Shown: piece by piece, positions 33,695 to 42,526 of the stretch | How positions within the stretch are numbered: position 1 is the stretch's first letter | Layout of the letters: each line of letters starts with the position of its first letter | NCBI GenBank assembly: GCA_003533505.1 | Contig: DQGD01000008.1 | Span: 1-64,000, forward strand | DNA: 64,000 bases | Source: Clostridiales bacterium | GTDB taxonomy: Bacteria > Bacillota > Clostridia > Christensenellales > Pumilibacteraceae | Direction of reading: 5' to 3' | Program-made: the position numbers and the translations under genes | Notes under the pieces: model-generated | The model's database searches: none | What the model saw: the letters and a program-made list of their open reading frames with translations, nothing else | What the model was told of the DNA's origin: nothing

Positions 33695-34678
33695 ATGAAG
33701 TCAGGCAAGCTCACAACGCAAGAATTACGCGAAAACGTGCTCGATAAGATCGTCAGGTTTCGCCCCGAGGTTCTACTTTCGGCGGCTCTCGGCGAGGACT
33801 GCGCGGCGCTGTCGATTGACGACGCGATACTCGTTTCGTCTGACCCGATAACCGCCGTAATCGAGAACGAAAAGCTGGGCGCGCTGTGCGTCACCGTCTG
33901 CTGTAATGACGTTGCGGCTAACGGCGGAGAAGCGGTAGCAATGACCTTGACGATAATTATGCCCGAAAGCTGTAACGCGCGCGACGTCGGCGTCATCATG
34001 GACGGCGCGACTGCCGAAGCAAAGCGGCTGGGCGTGGAAATCGTGGGCGGTCACACGGAGTTTTCCGATTGCGTGGTGCGCCCGATAGTGTCCGGAACTG
34101 CAATCGGCAGAACAAAGCGCGTGCTGAAAAAATCCGATTTGCGCGTCGGCGACAAGCTTTTCGTCACGAAATCGCTCGCGCTCGAAGGTACCTGTATTCT
34201 TGCGGACATCGTAAAGCCGAAGCTTACCGAGTGCGAAAAACGTGAACTTGAGGGTTTTAACTCATCGTTGTCGGTGTCGCGCGAATCCGCCGTGCTGTCC
34301 GGGCTCGGATGCGTTTCGGCAATGCACGACGTGACGGAGGGCGGCGTACTTGGCGCGGTTGCGGAGATTTGCTTTTCGACGGGCGTGGGAGGCGTGCTCT
34401 ACGAGGATAAGATGCCGGTCGCGGAGCTTACCGCGAGATTGTGTCAAGAAAACGGCGTAAATCCGCTCAGGCTCATTTCCAGCGGCAGCATGCTTGTCGC
34501 GGTGAGAGACGACGAAACCGAGGCGAGAGAAGCGATTGAAAAGCTCGGGTACGCGTTCACGCGCATCGGCGAAATAACCGGCGGCAAGGACGTGGTTTTG
34601 ATTAAATCAGACGGCACGACGGAAAACGTAGACGTTCTTCCCGACGAATTATACAAGTTTTCAGGAGAAAGTAAATGA
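33695..34678 (+). CDS. AIR synthase-related (HypE/ThiL/PurM-like) protein
   Basis: 327 residues of the PurM-type ATP-binding fold: GEDCAALSIDDAILVSSDP, VCCNDVAANGGEAVAMT, GGHTEFSDCVVRPIVSGTAIG and SGSMLVAV match HypE-like members. True HypE ends with a cysteine needed for hydrogenase cyanide-ligand transfer; this protein ends in YKFSGESK, with no terminal Cys, and no other hyp genes are near. It is therefore probably a different AIR-synthase-like enzyme of unknown substrate. It overlaps yicC by ATGA. Confidence 0.82.
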   Translation: MKSGKLTTQELRENVLDKIVRFRPEVLLSAALGEDCAALSIDDAILVSSDPITAVIENEKLGALCVTVCCNDVAANGGEAVAMTLTIIMPESCNARDVGVIMDGATAEAKRLGVEIVGGHTEFSDCVVRPIVSGTAIGRTKRVLKKSDLRVGDKLFVTKSLALEGTCILADIVKPKLTECEKRELEGFNSSLSVSRESAVLSGLGCVSAMHDVTEGGVLGAVAEICFSTGVGGVLYEDKMPVAELTARLCQENGVNPLRLISSGSMLVAVRDDETEAREAIEKLGYAFTRIGEITGGKDVVLIKSDGTTENVDVLPDELYKFSGESK

Positions 34679-35550
34679 ACAGCATGACCGGCTACGGCAA
34701 ATTCGTCGTTACCGAACAGGACAGACAAGTGACCATAGAAATGAAATCTGTCAACAACAGGTTTCTGGAGATAAACTGTCGAGTGCCGAAATCGTTGTCC
34801 GTGGTTGAGGACGCGGTAAAACGCGCCGTGAAAAAACACCTTCGCCGCGGTAGCGTGGACGTATTCTTCAACTATGAAAACAATTCGCCCGAGGGCAAGG
34901 TGCTGACCGTGGACGACGCGCTTGCGTCCGCCTACGTCGAAGCGGCAAAAAAGCTCTCGGAGACATACGGACTTGAAAACACGTTTACAGTCACCGACCT
35001 TATGCGGACGAGCGACGTAATCAAAATCGATTCCGAGGAGGACGACGAACAGCTTCTTAAAACGCTTGTCGAAAAGTGCGCGGAGGGCGCCGCCGCCGAG
35101 CTCAGCCGCATGCGAGCCGTCGAGGGCGAAACGATACGCGACGATTTAAGTAAGCTTATCGGCAATATCGATTCGGCACTGTCAAAAGCCGAAGCTCGCG
35201 CGCCTATGGTCGTCGAGGACTATTCGGCAAGGCTGAAAACGAGAATCGACGAGCTTTTGGACGGCGTGGCGATTGACGAAGCCAGGCTTGCAAACGAGGT
35301 TGCGTTCTTTGCCGACAAGGCGGACGTCAATGAGGAAATCTCGCGGCTTCACTCGCACATAGCCCAGTTCCGCGCCGCGCTCGATGCCGACGGTCAGCAG
35401 GGAAGAAACCTCGACTTTTTGTCGCAGGAGATAGGCAGGGAAATAAACACGATGGGCTCGAAGTCCAACGATACGGAGCTTACGAACATCGTGATTTATA
35501 TGAAAAACGAGCTGGAAAAAATCAAGGAGCAAATCCGTAACGTCGAATAA
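34675..35550 (+). CDS. YicC family endoribonuclease-like protein
   Basis: 291 residues, starting NSMTGYGK, the signature N-terminus of YicC/YloC proteins, with the C-terminal DUF1732 region ending in IVIYMKNELEKIKEQIRNVE. E. coli YicC is linked to RNA decay and stationary-phase fitness. First gene of the long conserved operon and translationally coupled to the HypE-like gene. In Bacillus remA (ylzA) lies between this gene and gmk; here only 34 bp separate them. Confidence 0.9.
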   Translation: MNSMTGYGKFVVTEQDRQVTIEMKSVNNRFLEINCRVPKSLSVVEDAVKRAVKKHLRRGSVDVFFNYENNSPEGKVLTVDDALASAYVEAAKKLSETYGLENTFTVTDLMRTSDVIKIDSEEDDEQLLKTLVEKCAEGAAAELSRMRAVEGETIRDDLSKLIGNIDSALSKAEARAPMVVEDYSARLKTRIDELLDGVAIDEARLANEVAFFADKADVNEEISRLHSHIAQFRAALDADGQQGRNLDFLSQEIGREINTMGSKSNDTELTNIVIYMKNELEKIKEQIRNVE

Positions 35551-35584
35551 GCGGCGAGCGGAACGCAACACGGAGGATAAGTTT

Positions 35585-36199
35585 ATGAAACGAAAAGGCT
35601 TGCTCATCGTAATATCGGGTCCGAGCGGAGCCGGAAAGGGCACGGTTTACAACGAGGTGCTTGCTCGCCGCCCCGAAATCAGACGTTCGGTTTCGGTTAC
35701 GACTCGCGCGCCGCGCAAGGGCGAAATCGACGGAGTGCATTACTACTTCAAGACCGTCGAGGAATATCAGAGAATGATTGCCAACGGCGAGTTTCTTGAA
35801 ACGGCTTCCGTTTACAGCAATTATTACGGAACGCCCAAAGCGCCCGTTTACGAGATGCTGGCGGACGGCAACGATGTCATGTTTGAAATCGACACGCTGG
35901 GCGCGAAGCAAATCAAGCAGATTTACCCCGAAGCGGTTACGATATTTATCATTCCCCCGTCTTTTGAGATTCTGGAACAGAGGCTCAGAGCCCGCGGCAC
36001 CGACTCCGAGGACAGCATAGTGCGCCGTCTGTCGTGCGCCAAGAGCGAGCTCGCCAAATACCGCCAATTCGATTACATCGTTTTCAACGACGAGATTGAG
36101 CCGGCAATCGAGCGCGTTCTGGCGATTATCGACGCGGAGAAGAGCCGTATATCGCGAAACGAAGACGCGATTAAGGAATATCTTGCGACTCGCAAGTAA
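35585..36199 (+). CDS. gmk: Guanylate kinase
   Basis: Phosphorylates GMP to GDP. 204 residues: P-loop SGPSGAGKGT near residue 11, SVTTRAPRKGEIDGVHYYF as the GMP-binding region, and the lid and C-terminal helices complete. ATG behind ACGGAGG. The usual neighbour of rpoZ and coaBC. Confidence 0.96.
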   Translation: MKRKGLLIVISGPSGAGKGTVYNEVLARRPEIRRSVSVTTRAPRKGEIDGVHYYFKTVEEYQRMIANGEFLETASVYSNYYGTPKAPVYEMLADGNDVMFEIDTLGAKQIKQIYPEAVTIFIIPPSFEILEQRLRARGTDSEDSIVRRLSCAKSELAKYRQFDYIVFNDEIEPAIERVLAIIDAEKSRISRNEDAIKEYLATRK

Positions 36200-36263
36200 G
36201 GCATTTCGCAAGTAAAAGCATTGACAAAAATAGAAATTCATTTTTAAGGAGATATAAACCGTT

Positions 36264-36461
36264 ATGATGATTGACCCCCCTATCGATAAGCTGATTACCA
36301 AGGTAGGTTGCAAGTATGCGCTGGTAAGCGTAACCGCAAAGCGCGCGAGATACCTTCTCGACAAGCGTTCCGAAATGCTGGACGCTACGAAGATTAACCC
36401 CGTAACGTATGCAGCTAAGGAGCTTTACGACGGCAGAGTGGAAGCCCGAGTAGAGGAATAA
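36264..36461 (+). CDS. rpoZ: RNA polymerase omega subunit
   Basis: 65-residue assembly subunit for RNA polymerase. CKYALVSVTAKRARYL and NPVTYAAKEL match the omega core. The start MMIDPP has two tandem ATGs behind AAGGAG; the first is chosen. Two bases after its stop comes the GTG-started coaBC. Confidence 0.9.
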   Translation: MMIDPPIDKLITKVGCKYALVSVTAKRARYLLDKRSEMLDATKINPVTYAAKELYDGRVEARVEE

Positions 36462-36464
36462 TCC

Positions 36465-37646
36465 GTGAAGCTTGACGGCAAGAACATAGTAATAGGAGTG
36501 ACGGGCGGCATCGCGGCATATAAAGTATGCTACGTAGTTTCCGCGTTGAAAAAATCGGGCGCGAACGTCTTTGTAATAATGACGAAGAATGCGACCGAGT
36601 TCGTTCGTCCTCTTACTTATGAAACCTTGTCGGGAAACCGAGTAATAGTAGACACGTTCGACCGCGACTTCGAGTGGGAAGTGGAGCATGTTTCGCTGGC
36701 GAAAAAAGCCGATTTGTTTTTAGTCGCTCCGTGTACCGCCGATTTTGCAGGTAAGCTCTCAGGCGGCATAGCCGACGATTTTTTATCGACCACCGCAATG
36801 GCGATGAAATGTCCGATTGTGCTCGCGCCTGCGATGAACACCAATATGCTGACGAGCGCCGCGTACAAGGCGAACGAGGCGGTTTTGCGCTCGCGCGGCG
36901 TGCTGTTTATCGAGCCCGGCTCGGGGCGTCTCGCCTGCGGCGACGACGGCAAAGGCAGACTTGCCGAGCCAGACGAAATAGTGCGCTTTGTGACCGACGT
37001 CTTATTACCTAAGCAGGATTACGAAGGAAAGACCGTGCTCGTTACGGCTGGCGGCACGAGCGAACCTATCGACCCCGTGCGCTTTATCACAAACCGCTCC
37101 AGCGGCAAAATGGGCGTTGCGATTGCCGAAAAGGCGGCTATGAGAGGCGCAAACGTAATTCTCGTCGCCGGCAATATATCCGTTCCCGTTCCGAGCGGAA
37201 TAAGACGAGCGGACGTTTCCACAACCGCGGAAATGTACGACGCCGTAATGAAATACTTGCCCGAAGCCGATTATATTGTAAAAGCAGCCGCGCCTGCCGA
37301 TTACGCAGTCGAGACGTTTTCCGACAAAAAAATTAAAGCCGAAACGCTGACGCTTAAGCTCAAGAAAAATCCCGACATTGCGGCGGCGGTCGGTAAAATC
37401 AAAGGCGATAAAAAGCTAATAATTTTCAGCGCGGAAACCGATAACTGCGACAAGAACGCGCGTGAGAAAATGGCGAAGAAAAACGCCGATATGGTAGTTC
37501 TAAACGACGTGACAAAGCCCGGCGCAGGCTTCAATACCGACACGAATATAGTGACGATAATGACAAAAAGCACAAAAGAAGAGCTTCCCGTTATGGAAAA
37601 GTCCGCGCTCGCCGATATTTTGCTGGACAGGATAATTGAATTATAG
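36465..37646 (+). CDS. coaBC: Bifunctional phosphopantothenoylcysteine decarboxylase / synthase CoaBC
   Basis: Two steps of coenzyme A synthesis. N-terminal flavoprotein decarboxylase: VIGVTGGIAAYK and PAMNTNM (catalytic region); C-terminal synthetase: VTAGGTSEPIDPVRFITNRSSG and KKNPDI. 393 residues, complete. The start is GTG 36465 behind AGAGG. Its TAG stop is followed directly by the priA ATG. Confidence 0.95.
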   Translation: MKLDGKNIVIGVTGGIAAYKVCYVVSALKKSGANVFVIMTKNATEFVRPLTYETLSGNRVIVDTFDRDFEWEVEHVSLAKKADLFLVAPCTADFAGKLSGGIADDFLSTTAMAMKCPIVLAPAMNTNMLTSAAYKANEAVLRSRGVLFIEPGSGRLACGDDGKGRLAEPDEIVRFVTDVLLPKQDYEGKTVLVTAGGTSEPIDPVRFITNRSSGKMGVAIAEKAAMRGANVILVAGNISVPVPSGIRRADVSTTAEMYDAVMKYLPEADYIVKAAAPADYAVETFSDKKIKAETLTLKLKKNPDIAAAVGKIKGDKKLIIFSAETDNCDKNAREKMAKKNADMVVLNDVTKPGAGFNTDTNIVTIMTKSTKEELPVMEKSALADILLDRIIEL

Positions 37647-39845
37647 ATGGTAGCGGAAGTAATAGTCGACATAAGTACTTCGGAAGTCGACAAAGTTTTC
37701 GACTATTCGCTGGACGGCTCGCCCGATATTCGGGCGGGTTTTCGCGTACTTGTGCCCTTCGGGAGAATGTCTGTCGAGGGTTATGTTGTCGGTATTAAGG
37801 AAAGCAGCGATTACCTCGGGCTGAAGCCTATAACAAAAAGGCTGGACGACTATCCCGTTATATCCGAGGAAATGCTTTCGCTCATGAATTTCATGACGGC
37901 TAAGTATCACCTCCGAAAGGTGGACGTGTTGCGCCTCTTCATTCCGGCGCAGATGCGCGGCGGCAGAGTCAAGGAGCTCGTTATAAAATACGCGCGTATT
38001 GCGGACGAGTACGCAGGGCGCGACGAAGCGCAGTTTATAAGGAGTTCGGCTACGGCTCAGCATGATATTTTCGCGTACCTTACCGAATGCGGACGGGCTA
38101 GTGTGACCGAACTTAACAAGGATTTTTCCGCGGCGGCGCTCCGCAACCTGGTCGCTCGCGGCATAGTGGTGCTTGAAGAGGAGGAATCTCTGCGCACGCC
38201 GTACTCTGGGCTTAACGACGAAAAGAAAAAAGAAGTCGTGCTGACGGCGGCTCAGGCGGCGGTTGTGGAAAAAATCAACAACGGCGAAAAAGGCGTTTAT
38301 CTTCTTCACGGCGTGACCGGCAGCGGCAAAACCGAGGTGTATATGCGCTGTATCAGTGACGCGCTTAAAGCCGGTAAGACCGCGATAATGCTCGTACCCG
38401 AAATCTCGCTCACGCCGCAGGTGTTGCGCTCGTTTCGCGCTCGTTTCGGCGACGAGGTCGCGCTTCTTCACAGCGGATTGTCGGTTGGCGAACGCTTTGA
38501 CGAGTGGCGCAGGCTGATAGGCGGCAGGGCAAAGGTCGCGGTAGGCGCGAGAAGCGCGGTGTTCGCTCCGCTCAAAAACGTCGGACTGATTATCATCGAC
38601 GAGGAGCACGATTCGAGTTATGTGTCCGAATCCAACCCGAGATACGTCACCCACGAGGTTGCGGCGTTCAGGGCAAAGTACAACGACTGCTCGCTGGTGC
38701 TCGGCAGCGCAACCCCGTCGATAGAATCCTATTACAAGGCTACAATCGGCGAGTACAAGCTGCTCGAACTCCCCGAAAGAGTGAATAAAAGACAGCTTCC
38801 CGAAATGGAAATCGTCAATATGTGCAAAGAAGTGTACGACGGCAACAACGGAATGTTTTCGCGGCTGCTGCTGTCGGAGCTTAAAGAGTGCATGGAGAGG
38901 GACGAGCAGGCGATTATATTCATCAACCGTCGCGGCTACTCCTCGTACATGATGTGCCGCAGCTGCGGCTATGTGGCGAAGTGCGAGCAATGCGACGTTT
39001 CGCTCGTCTACCACAAGGACGAAAACATGCTGAAATGCCATTATTGCGGCAACCGCTATGCCGTGCTCACCGAATGCCCCGTTTGCCATTCTCCGCACAT
39101 AAAGCGCGGATTTGTGGGAACGCAGGCGATTGTCGAGCAGCTTTCCGAGTTGTTTCCCGACAAAAAAATTCTGCGCATGGACAACGACACCACGCAGAAC
39201 AAGGACTCGCACGCGCGAATCCTGGGCGAGTTTGCCGCAAAAAAGGCGAGTATTCTTGTCGGCACGCAGATGATAGCGAAGGGTCACGACTTTCCCGACG
39301 TAACGCTGGTGGGAATCGTCGACGCGGACATGAGTCTGCATTTTTCCGACTTTCGCGCGGCGGAGAGAACGTATCAGCTGATTACGCAGGTAGCCGGGCG
39401 AGCGGGGCGCGACGTCAAGCCCGGAAAGGTCGTGCTCCAAACATACACGCCCAACAATTATGTTTATAGGCTTGCGGTGAAGAACGATTATAAGGGCTTT
39501 TACGAAAAGGAAGTCAACTTAAGAGAAGTGACAAAGTATCCGCCGTTCTGCAAAATCGTGAGAGTGCTGGTATCGGGCGAGAACGAGGAGCTTTGCACCG
39601 CAACGCTCAAGGGTATTTTCGACGAAATCTCCGCGCTTACCAAGGAAAATCCGAATTGCTTTGCCTACTTTGCGGCAATGAAATCGCCGGTCAAGCGTAT
39701 TCAGAACAAATTTCGTGTACAAATTCTGATGCGTATAACCGACCGCTTTGACAACATAATACAAAAAGTGTATAATATAGTCGACGCCCACACCGTGCCG
39801 AAAACGAGCGTGTTCGTCGAAATCAACCCCAATAATTTAAGCTAA
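37647..39845 (+). CDS. priA: Primosomal protein N' (replication restart helicase PriA)
   Basis: DNA helicase that reloads the replisome at forks and D-loops. 732 residues: an N-terminal DNA-binding domain (VIVDIST..VFDY), Walker A HGVTGSGKTEVY, DEEHDSSY (motif II), paired zinc motifs (CRSCGYVAKCEQCD, CHYCG, CPVCHS), and QMIAKGHDFPDVTLV. Start is the ATG touching the coaBC stop. A long antisense open frame over it is judged a shadow. Confidence 0.96.
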   Translation: MVAEVIVDISTSEVDKVFDYSLDGSPDIRAGFRVLVPFGRMSVEGYVVGIKESSDYLGLKPITKRLDDYPVISEEMLSLMNFMTAKYHLRKVDVLRLFIPAQMRGGRVKELVIKYARIADEYAGRDEAQFIRSSATAQHDIFAYLTECGRASVTELNKDFSAAALRNLVARGIVVLEEEESLRTPYSGLNDEKKKEVVLTAAQAAVVEKINNGEKGVYLLHGVTGSGKTEVYMRCISDALKAGKTAIMLVPEISLTPQVLRSFRARFGDEVALLHSGLSVGERFDEWRRLIGGRAKVAVGARSAVFAPLKNVGLIIIDEEHDSSYVSESNPRYVTHEVAAFRAKYNDCSLVLGSATPSIESYYKATIGEYKLLELPERVNKRQLPEMEIVNMCKEVYDGNNGMFSRLLLSELKECMERDEQAIIFINRRGYSSYMMCRSCGYVAKCEQCDVSLVYHKDENMLKCHYCGNRYAVLTECPVCHSPHIKRGFVGTQAIVEQLSELFPDKKILRMDNDTTQNKDSHARILGEFAAKKASILVGTQMIAKGHDFPDVTLVGIVDADMSLHFSDFRAAERTYQLITQVAGRAGRDVKPGKVVLQTYTPNNYVYRLAVKNDYKGFYEKEVNLREVTKYPPFCKIVRVLVSGENEELCTATLKGIFDEISALTKENPNCFAYFAAMKSPVKRIQNKFRVQILMRITDRFDNIIQKVYNIVDAHTVPKTSVFVEINPNNLS

Positions 39846-39873
39846 TCTCAAGCCCCCAAGGAGAAGGAATACA

Positions 39874-40326
39874 ATGGCAATCCGCAATATCGTAAAAATA
39901 GGCGAACCCGTGCTTCGGGAAAAATGTCGCGAGGTCACCTCGTTCGACGACAGGCTTTCCGTGCTTATCGACGACATGAAGGAAACGATGTTTGCGGCAA
40001 ACGGCGTGGGTATCGCCGCTCCGCAAGTGGGCATATTAAAGCGCGTCTGCATCGTGTGCACCGACGGCGAAACGGTGTACGAGCTCGTCAATCCCGTGAT
40101 AACCAAGCAGAGCGGCACTCAGTGCGGCCCCGAGGGCTGTCTTAGCATACCGGGACGGCAGGAAAACGTCGTCCGCCCCAAGAAAATCGTCGTTGAAGCG
40201 TACGACCGTCACGGCAACGGTTACGTCTACAAGGTCGAGGGGTTCGAAGCGGTGGCGTTTTGCCATGAAATAGACCACCTCGACGGAATATTGTATATCG
40301 ATAAAGCGGAGAAGAACGAGAGATGA
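39874..40326 (+). CDS. def: Peptide deformylase
   Basis: Removes the N-formyl group from new proteins. 150 residues with the three family motifs: GVGIAAPQVG, EGCLSIPG and HEIDHLDG, whose Cys and two His bind the metal. Strong AAGGAGAAGG site. Overlaps fmt by four bases, pairing deformylase with formyltransferase as usual. Confidence 0.97.
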   Translation: MAIRNIVKIGEPVLREKCREVTSFDDRLSVLIDDMKETMFAANGVGIAAPQVGILKRVCIVCTDGETVYELVNPVITKQSGTQCGPEGCLSIPGRQENVVRPKKIVVEAYDRHGNGYVYKVEGFEAVAFCHEIDHLDGILYIDKAEKNER

Positions 40327-41255
40327 GGGTAGTTTTTTTAGGTACGCCCGAATTCGCCGTTCCGTCGCTCGACGCGCTTTACGAACACGCCGAAGTCGTA
40401 GGCGCGGTTTGTCAGCCCGACAGAGAACGCGACCGCAAGGGCAGAATTATCGAGGGCGCAGTAAAAAGACGCGCCGAAGAGCTCGGTATTCCCGTTTACC
40501 AATTTGAAAAAATCCGTCGCGACGGCGTTGAAACTCTGCGCGCGCTTGCTCCCGACGTAATGATAACCTGCGCCTACGGGCAGATACTTTCGCAGGAAAT
40601 TCTGGACATAGCTCCGCTGGGCGTGCTTAACGTGCACGGCTCGGTTTTGCCGAAGTACCGCGGCAGCGCCCCCATTCAACGCGCCCTGATAAACGGCGAG
40701 AAAAAGACGGGCGTCACCATAATGAAAACCGATATCGGCATGGACACCGGTGCGATTCTGAGCATGAAAGAGCTTGAAATAAATGGCGACGATTACGTTG
40801 GGGATTTATACGAAAAACTGTCGTGCGTGGGTGCGGATCTTCTCATAAAAACGCTGGACGGGTATTTAAGCGGTGAAATTATACCCGTGCCGCAAAACGA
40901 CGCGCTCGCAACGCAGGCTCCGCCCCTGAAAAAGGAGGAGGCTTATCTCGATTTTACGCGCTCCGCCGAGAGCGTGAGAAACGTCATTCGCGGATTCGGC
41001 TACGGCGTTTGCGAATTTCGCGACGAGCAGCTGAAAATTTACAGGGCGGAAGCAATCGATGATTGCGGCGAGAATACCGCAGGCACGGTCGTGACGGCGG
41101 TCAAGCATGATTTTATCGTGGCTTGCGGAAGCGGTGCGCTGGCGATTTCCGAGCTTCAGGCTTGCGGAAAAAAACGCATGAAAACGGCTGATTTTCTCAA
41201 CGGCGTTCACGTTATGCCCGGCGAGATTTTGCGTAAATTCGGCGGCAACAGATGA
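40323..41255 (+). CDS. fmt: Methionyl-tRNA formyltransferase
   Basis: Formylates initiator Met-tRNA using 10-formyl-THF. 310 residues: VVFLGTPEFAVPSLDAL at the N-terminus, LNVHGSVLPKYRGSAPIQRA as the catalytic region, and GVTIMKTDIGMDTGAIL. The C-terminal OB domain is intact. ATGA coupling with def and with rsmB. Confidence 0.97.
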   Translation: MRVVFLGTPEFAVPSLDALYEHAEVVGAVCQPDRERDRKGRIIEGAVKRRAEELGIPVYQFEKIRRDGVETLRALAPDVMITCAYGQILSQEILDIAPLGVLNVHGSVLPKYRGSAPIQRALINGEKKTGVTIMKTDIGMDTGAILSMKELEINGDDYVGDLYEKLSCVGADLLIKTLDGYLSGEIIPVPQNDALATQAPPLKKEEAYLDFTRSAESVRNVIRGFGYGVCEFRDEQLKIYRAEAIDDCGENTAGTVVTAVKHDFIVACGSGALAISELQACGKKRMKTADFLNGVHVMPGEILRKFGGNR

Positions 41256-42526
41256 ATACCGCAGAGAGAAATTTAATAACGGCAAGACTGCTCGGAAAGA
41301 TTTACGGCGGCGCGTATTCGTCGATAGAGCTGAACCGCGAGCTTCGCGGAATTGCGGACGAGCGCGACCGCGGCTATGTTTCGCGCCTTTTTTACGGCGT
41401 GCTTGATAAGTCCGTGCAGCTCGATTACATAATATCCAAGCTCACGAAAAAACGCCCGAAGCCGATTGTGTGCGTGGTTTTAAGGATGGGAATCTATATG
41501 CTGAGGTATATGGACGAGCCGTCTTATGCCGTCGTAAACACGCAGACGGAGCTAATAAAAACGCTCGGAAAACGCGAGCTTTCGGGCTTCGTAAACGCCG
41601 TCCTTCGCGCGTCGGAGAGCGTTAAACTGCCGATACGGGATAAGAACAAGGCTCTCGAGCTGTCGGTCAACCTTTCTGCGCCCGAGTGGATTGCGAAAAA
41701 GCTGATTAAGGAATACGGCTACGACTTTGCGGCGGCTTTTCTCGCGGCTGAGCTCACCGACAAAACTCACGTCAGAATAAACGAGCGTGAAATAAACAAG
41801 GAGGCGTTTTGCGCGCTCGCGCCGTCCATAGAGCAAAGTCCGTGCGGCTGCTTCGTGCCATACGCCGAGCTAAGGAAAATCAATCCCGGGCTTTACGTCG
41901 TGCAGTCGCTTGCCAGCGCGCTCGCCGTCGAATGCTACACCGAGGGGTTGAGTCGCGGAGCTAAAATATTGGACTTGTGCGCGGCACCGGGCGGTAAAGC
42001 GGTCTATGCCGCCACGCTTATCGGAGCGGACGTGACGGCTTGCGATATTCATCCGCACAGAGTCGAGCTGATTAAGTCCTACGCGAAAAGCGCCGGGGTT
42101 AAAATCAATGCGATACAAAACGATGCGACGGTGTTCAAACCGTCGTTCGAGAGTGCGTTCGATTGCGTAATTTGCGACGTGCCGTGCAGCGGAGTCGGAG
42201 TAATCAAGAACAAACCCGACGTGATGCTGAACCGCAAGGAAGAGGACTTACGGTCGCTTGCCGAGCTTCAATACAAAATAATCTCTACGGCGGCGCGGTA
42301 TGTAAAACCGTCGGGAACGTTGTGCTATTCGACCTGCACGGTTTTCAAGGAAGAGAACGAGGACGTCGCGAACAGGTTTTTATCCGAAAATCCCGATTTC
42401 GAGAACCTGTCGGCAGGGTGCGAAAAAGCGCAAGCCGGTACAGACGGCTATGTGAGGCTATATCCGCAAACGCACGGCTGCGACGGGTTTTTCGTGGCTA
42501 AATTCAGGAGAAAGAGCAATGACTAA
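41252..42526 (+). CDS. rsmB: 16S rRNA m5C967 methyltransferase RsmB
   Basis: 424 residues. An N-terminal NusB-like RNA-binding domain (to about residue 140) precedes the methylase with LCAAPGGKAVY (SAM site), CDVPCSGVGV (first catalytic Cys region) and CYSTCTVFKEENE (second). Overlaps fmt by 4 bp and rlmN by 8 bp, the latter behind its AGGAG site. Confidence 0.95.
   Translation: MNTAERNLITARLLGKIYGGAYSSIELNRELRGIADERDRGYVSRLFYGVLDKSVQLDYIISKLTKKRPKPIVCVVLRMGIYMLRYMDEPSYAVVNTQTELIKTLGKRELSGFVNAVLRASESVKLPIRDKNKALELSVNLSAPEWIAKKLIKEYGYDFAAAFLAAELTDKTHVRINEREINKEAFCALAPSIEQSPCGCFVPYAELRKINPGLYVVQSLASALAVECYTEGLSRGAKILDLCAAPGGKAVYAATLIGADVTACDIHPHRVELIKSYAKSAGVKINAIQNDATVFKPSFESAFDCVICDVPCSGVGVIKNKPDVMLNRKEEDLRSLAELQYKIISTAARYVKPSGTLCYSTCTVFKEENEDVANRFLSENPDFENLSAGCEKAQAGTDGYVRLYPQTHGCDGFFVAKFRRKSND

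Noticed and set aside
37641..39440. 599-codon minus-strand frame opposite priA
   Set aside because: Shadow of PriA: same coordinates, no recognisable domain, no promoter or ribosome-binding site.
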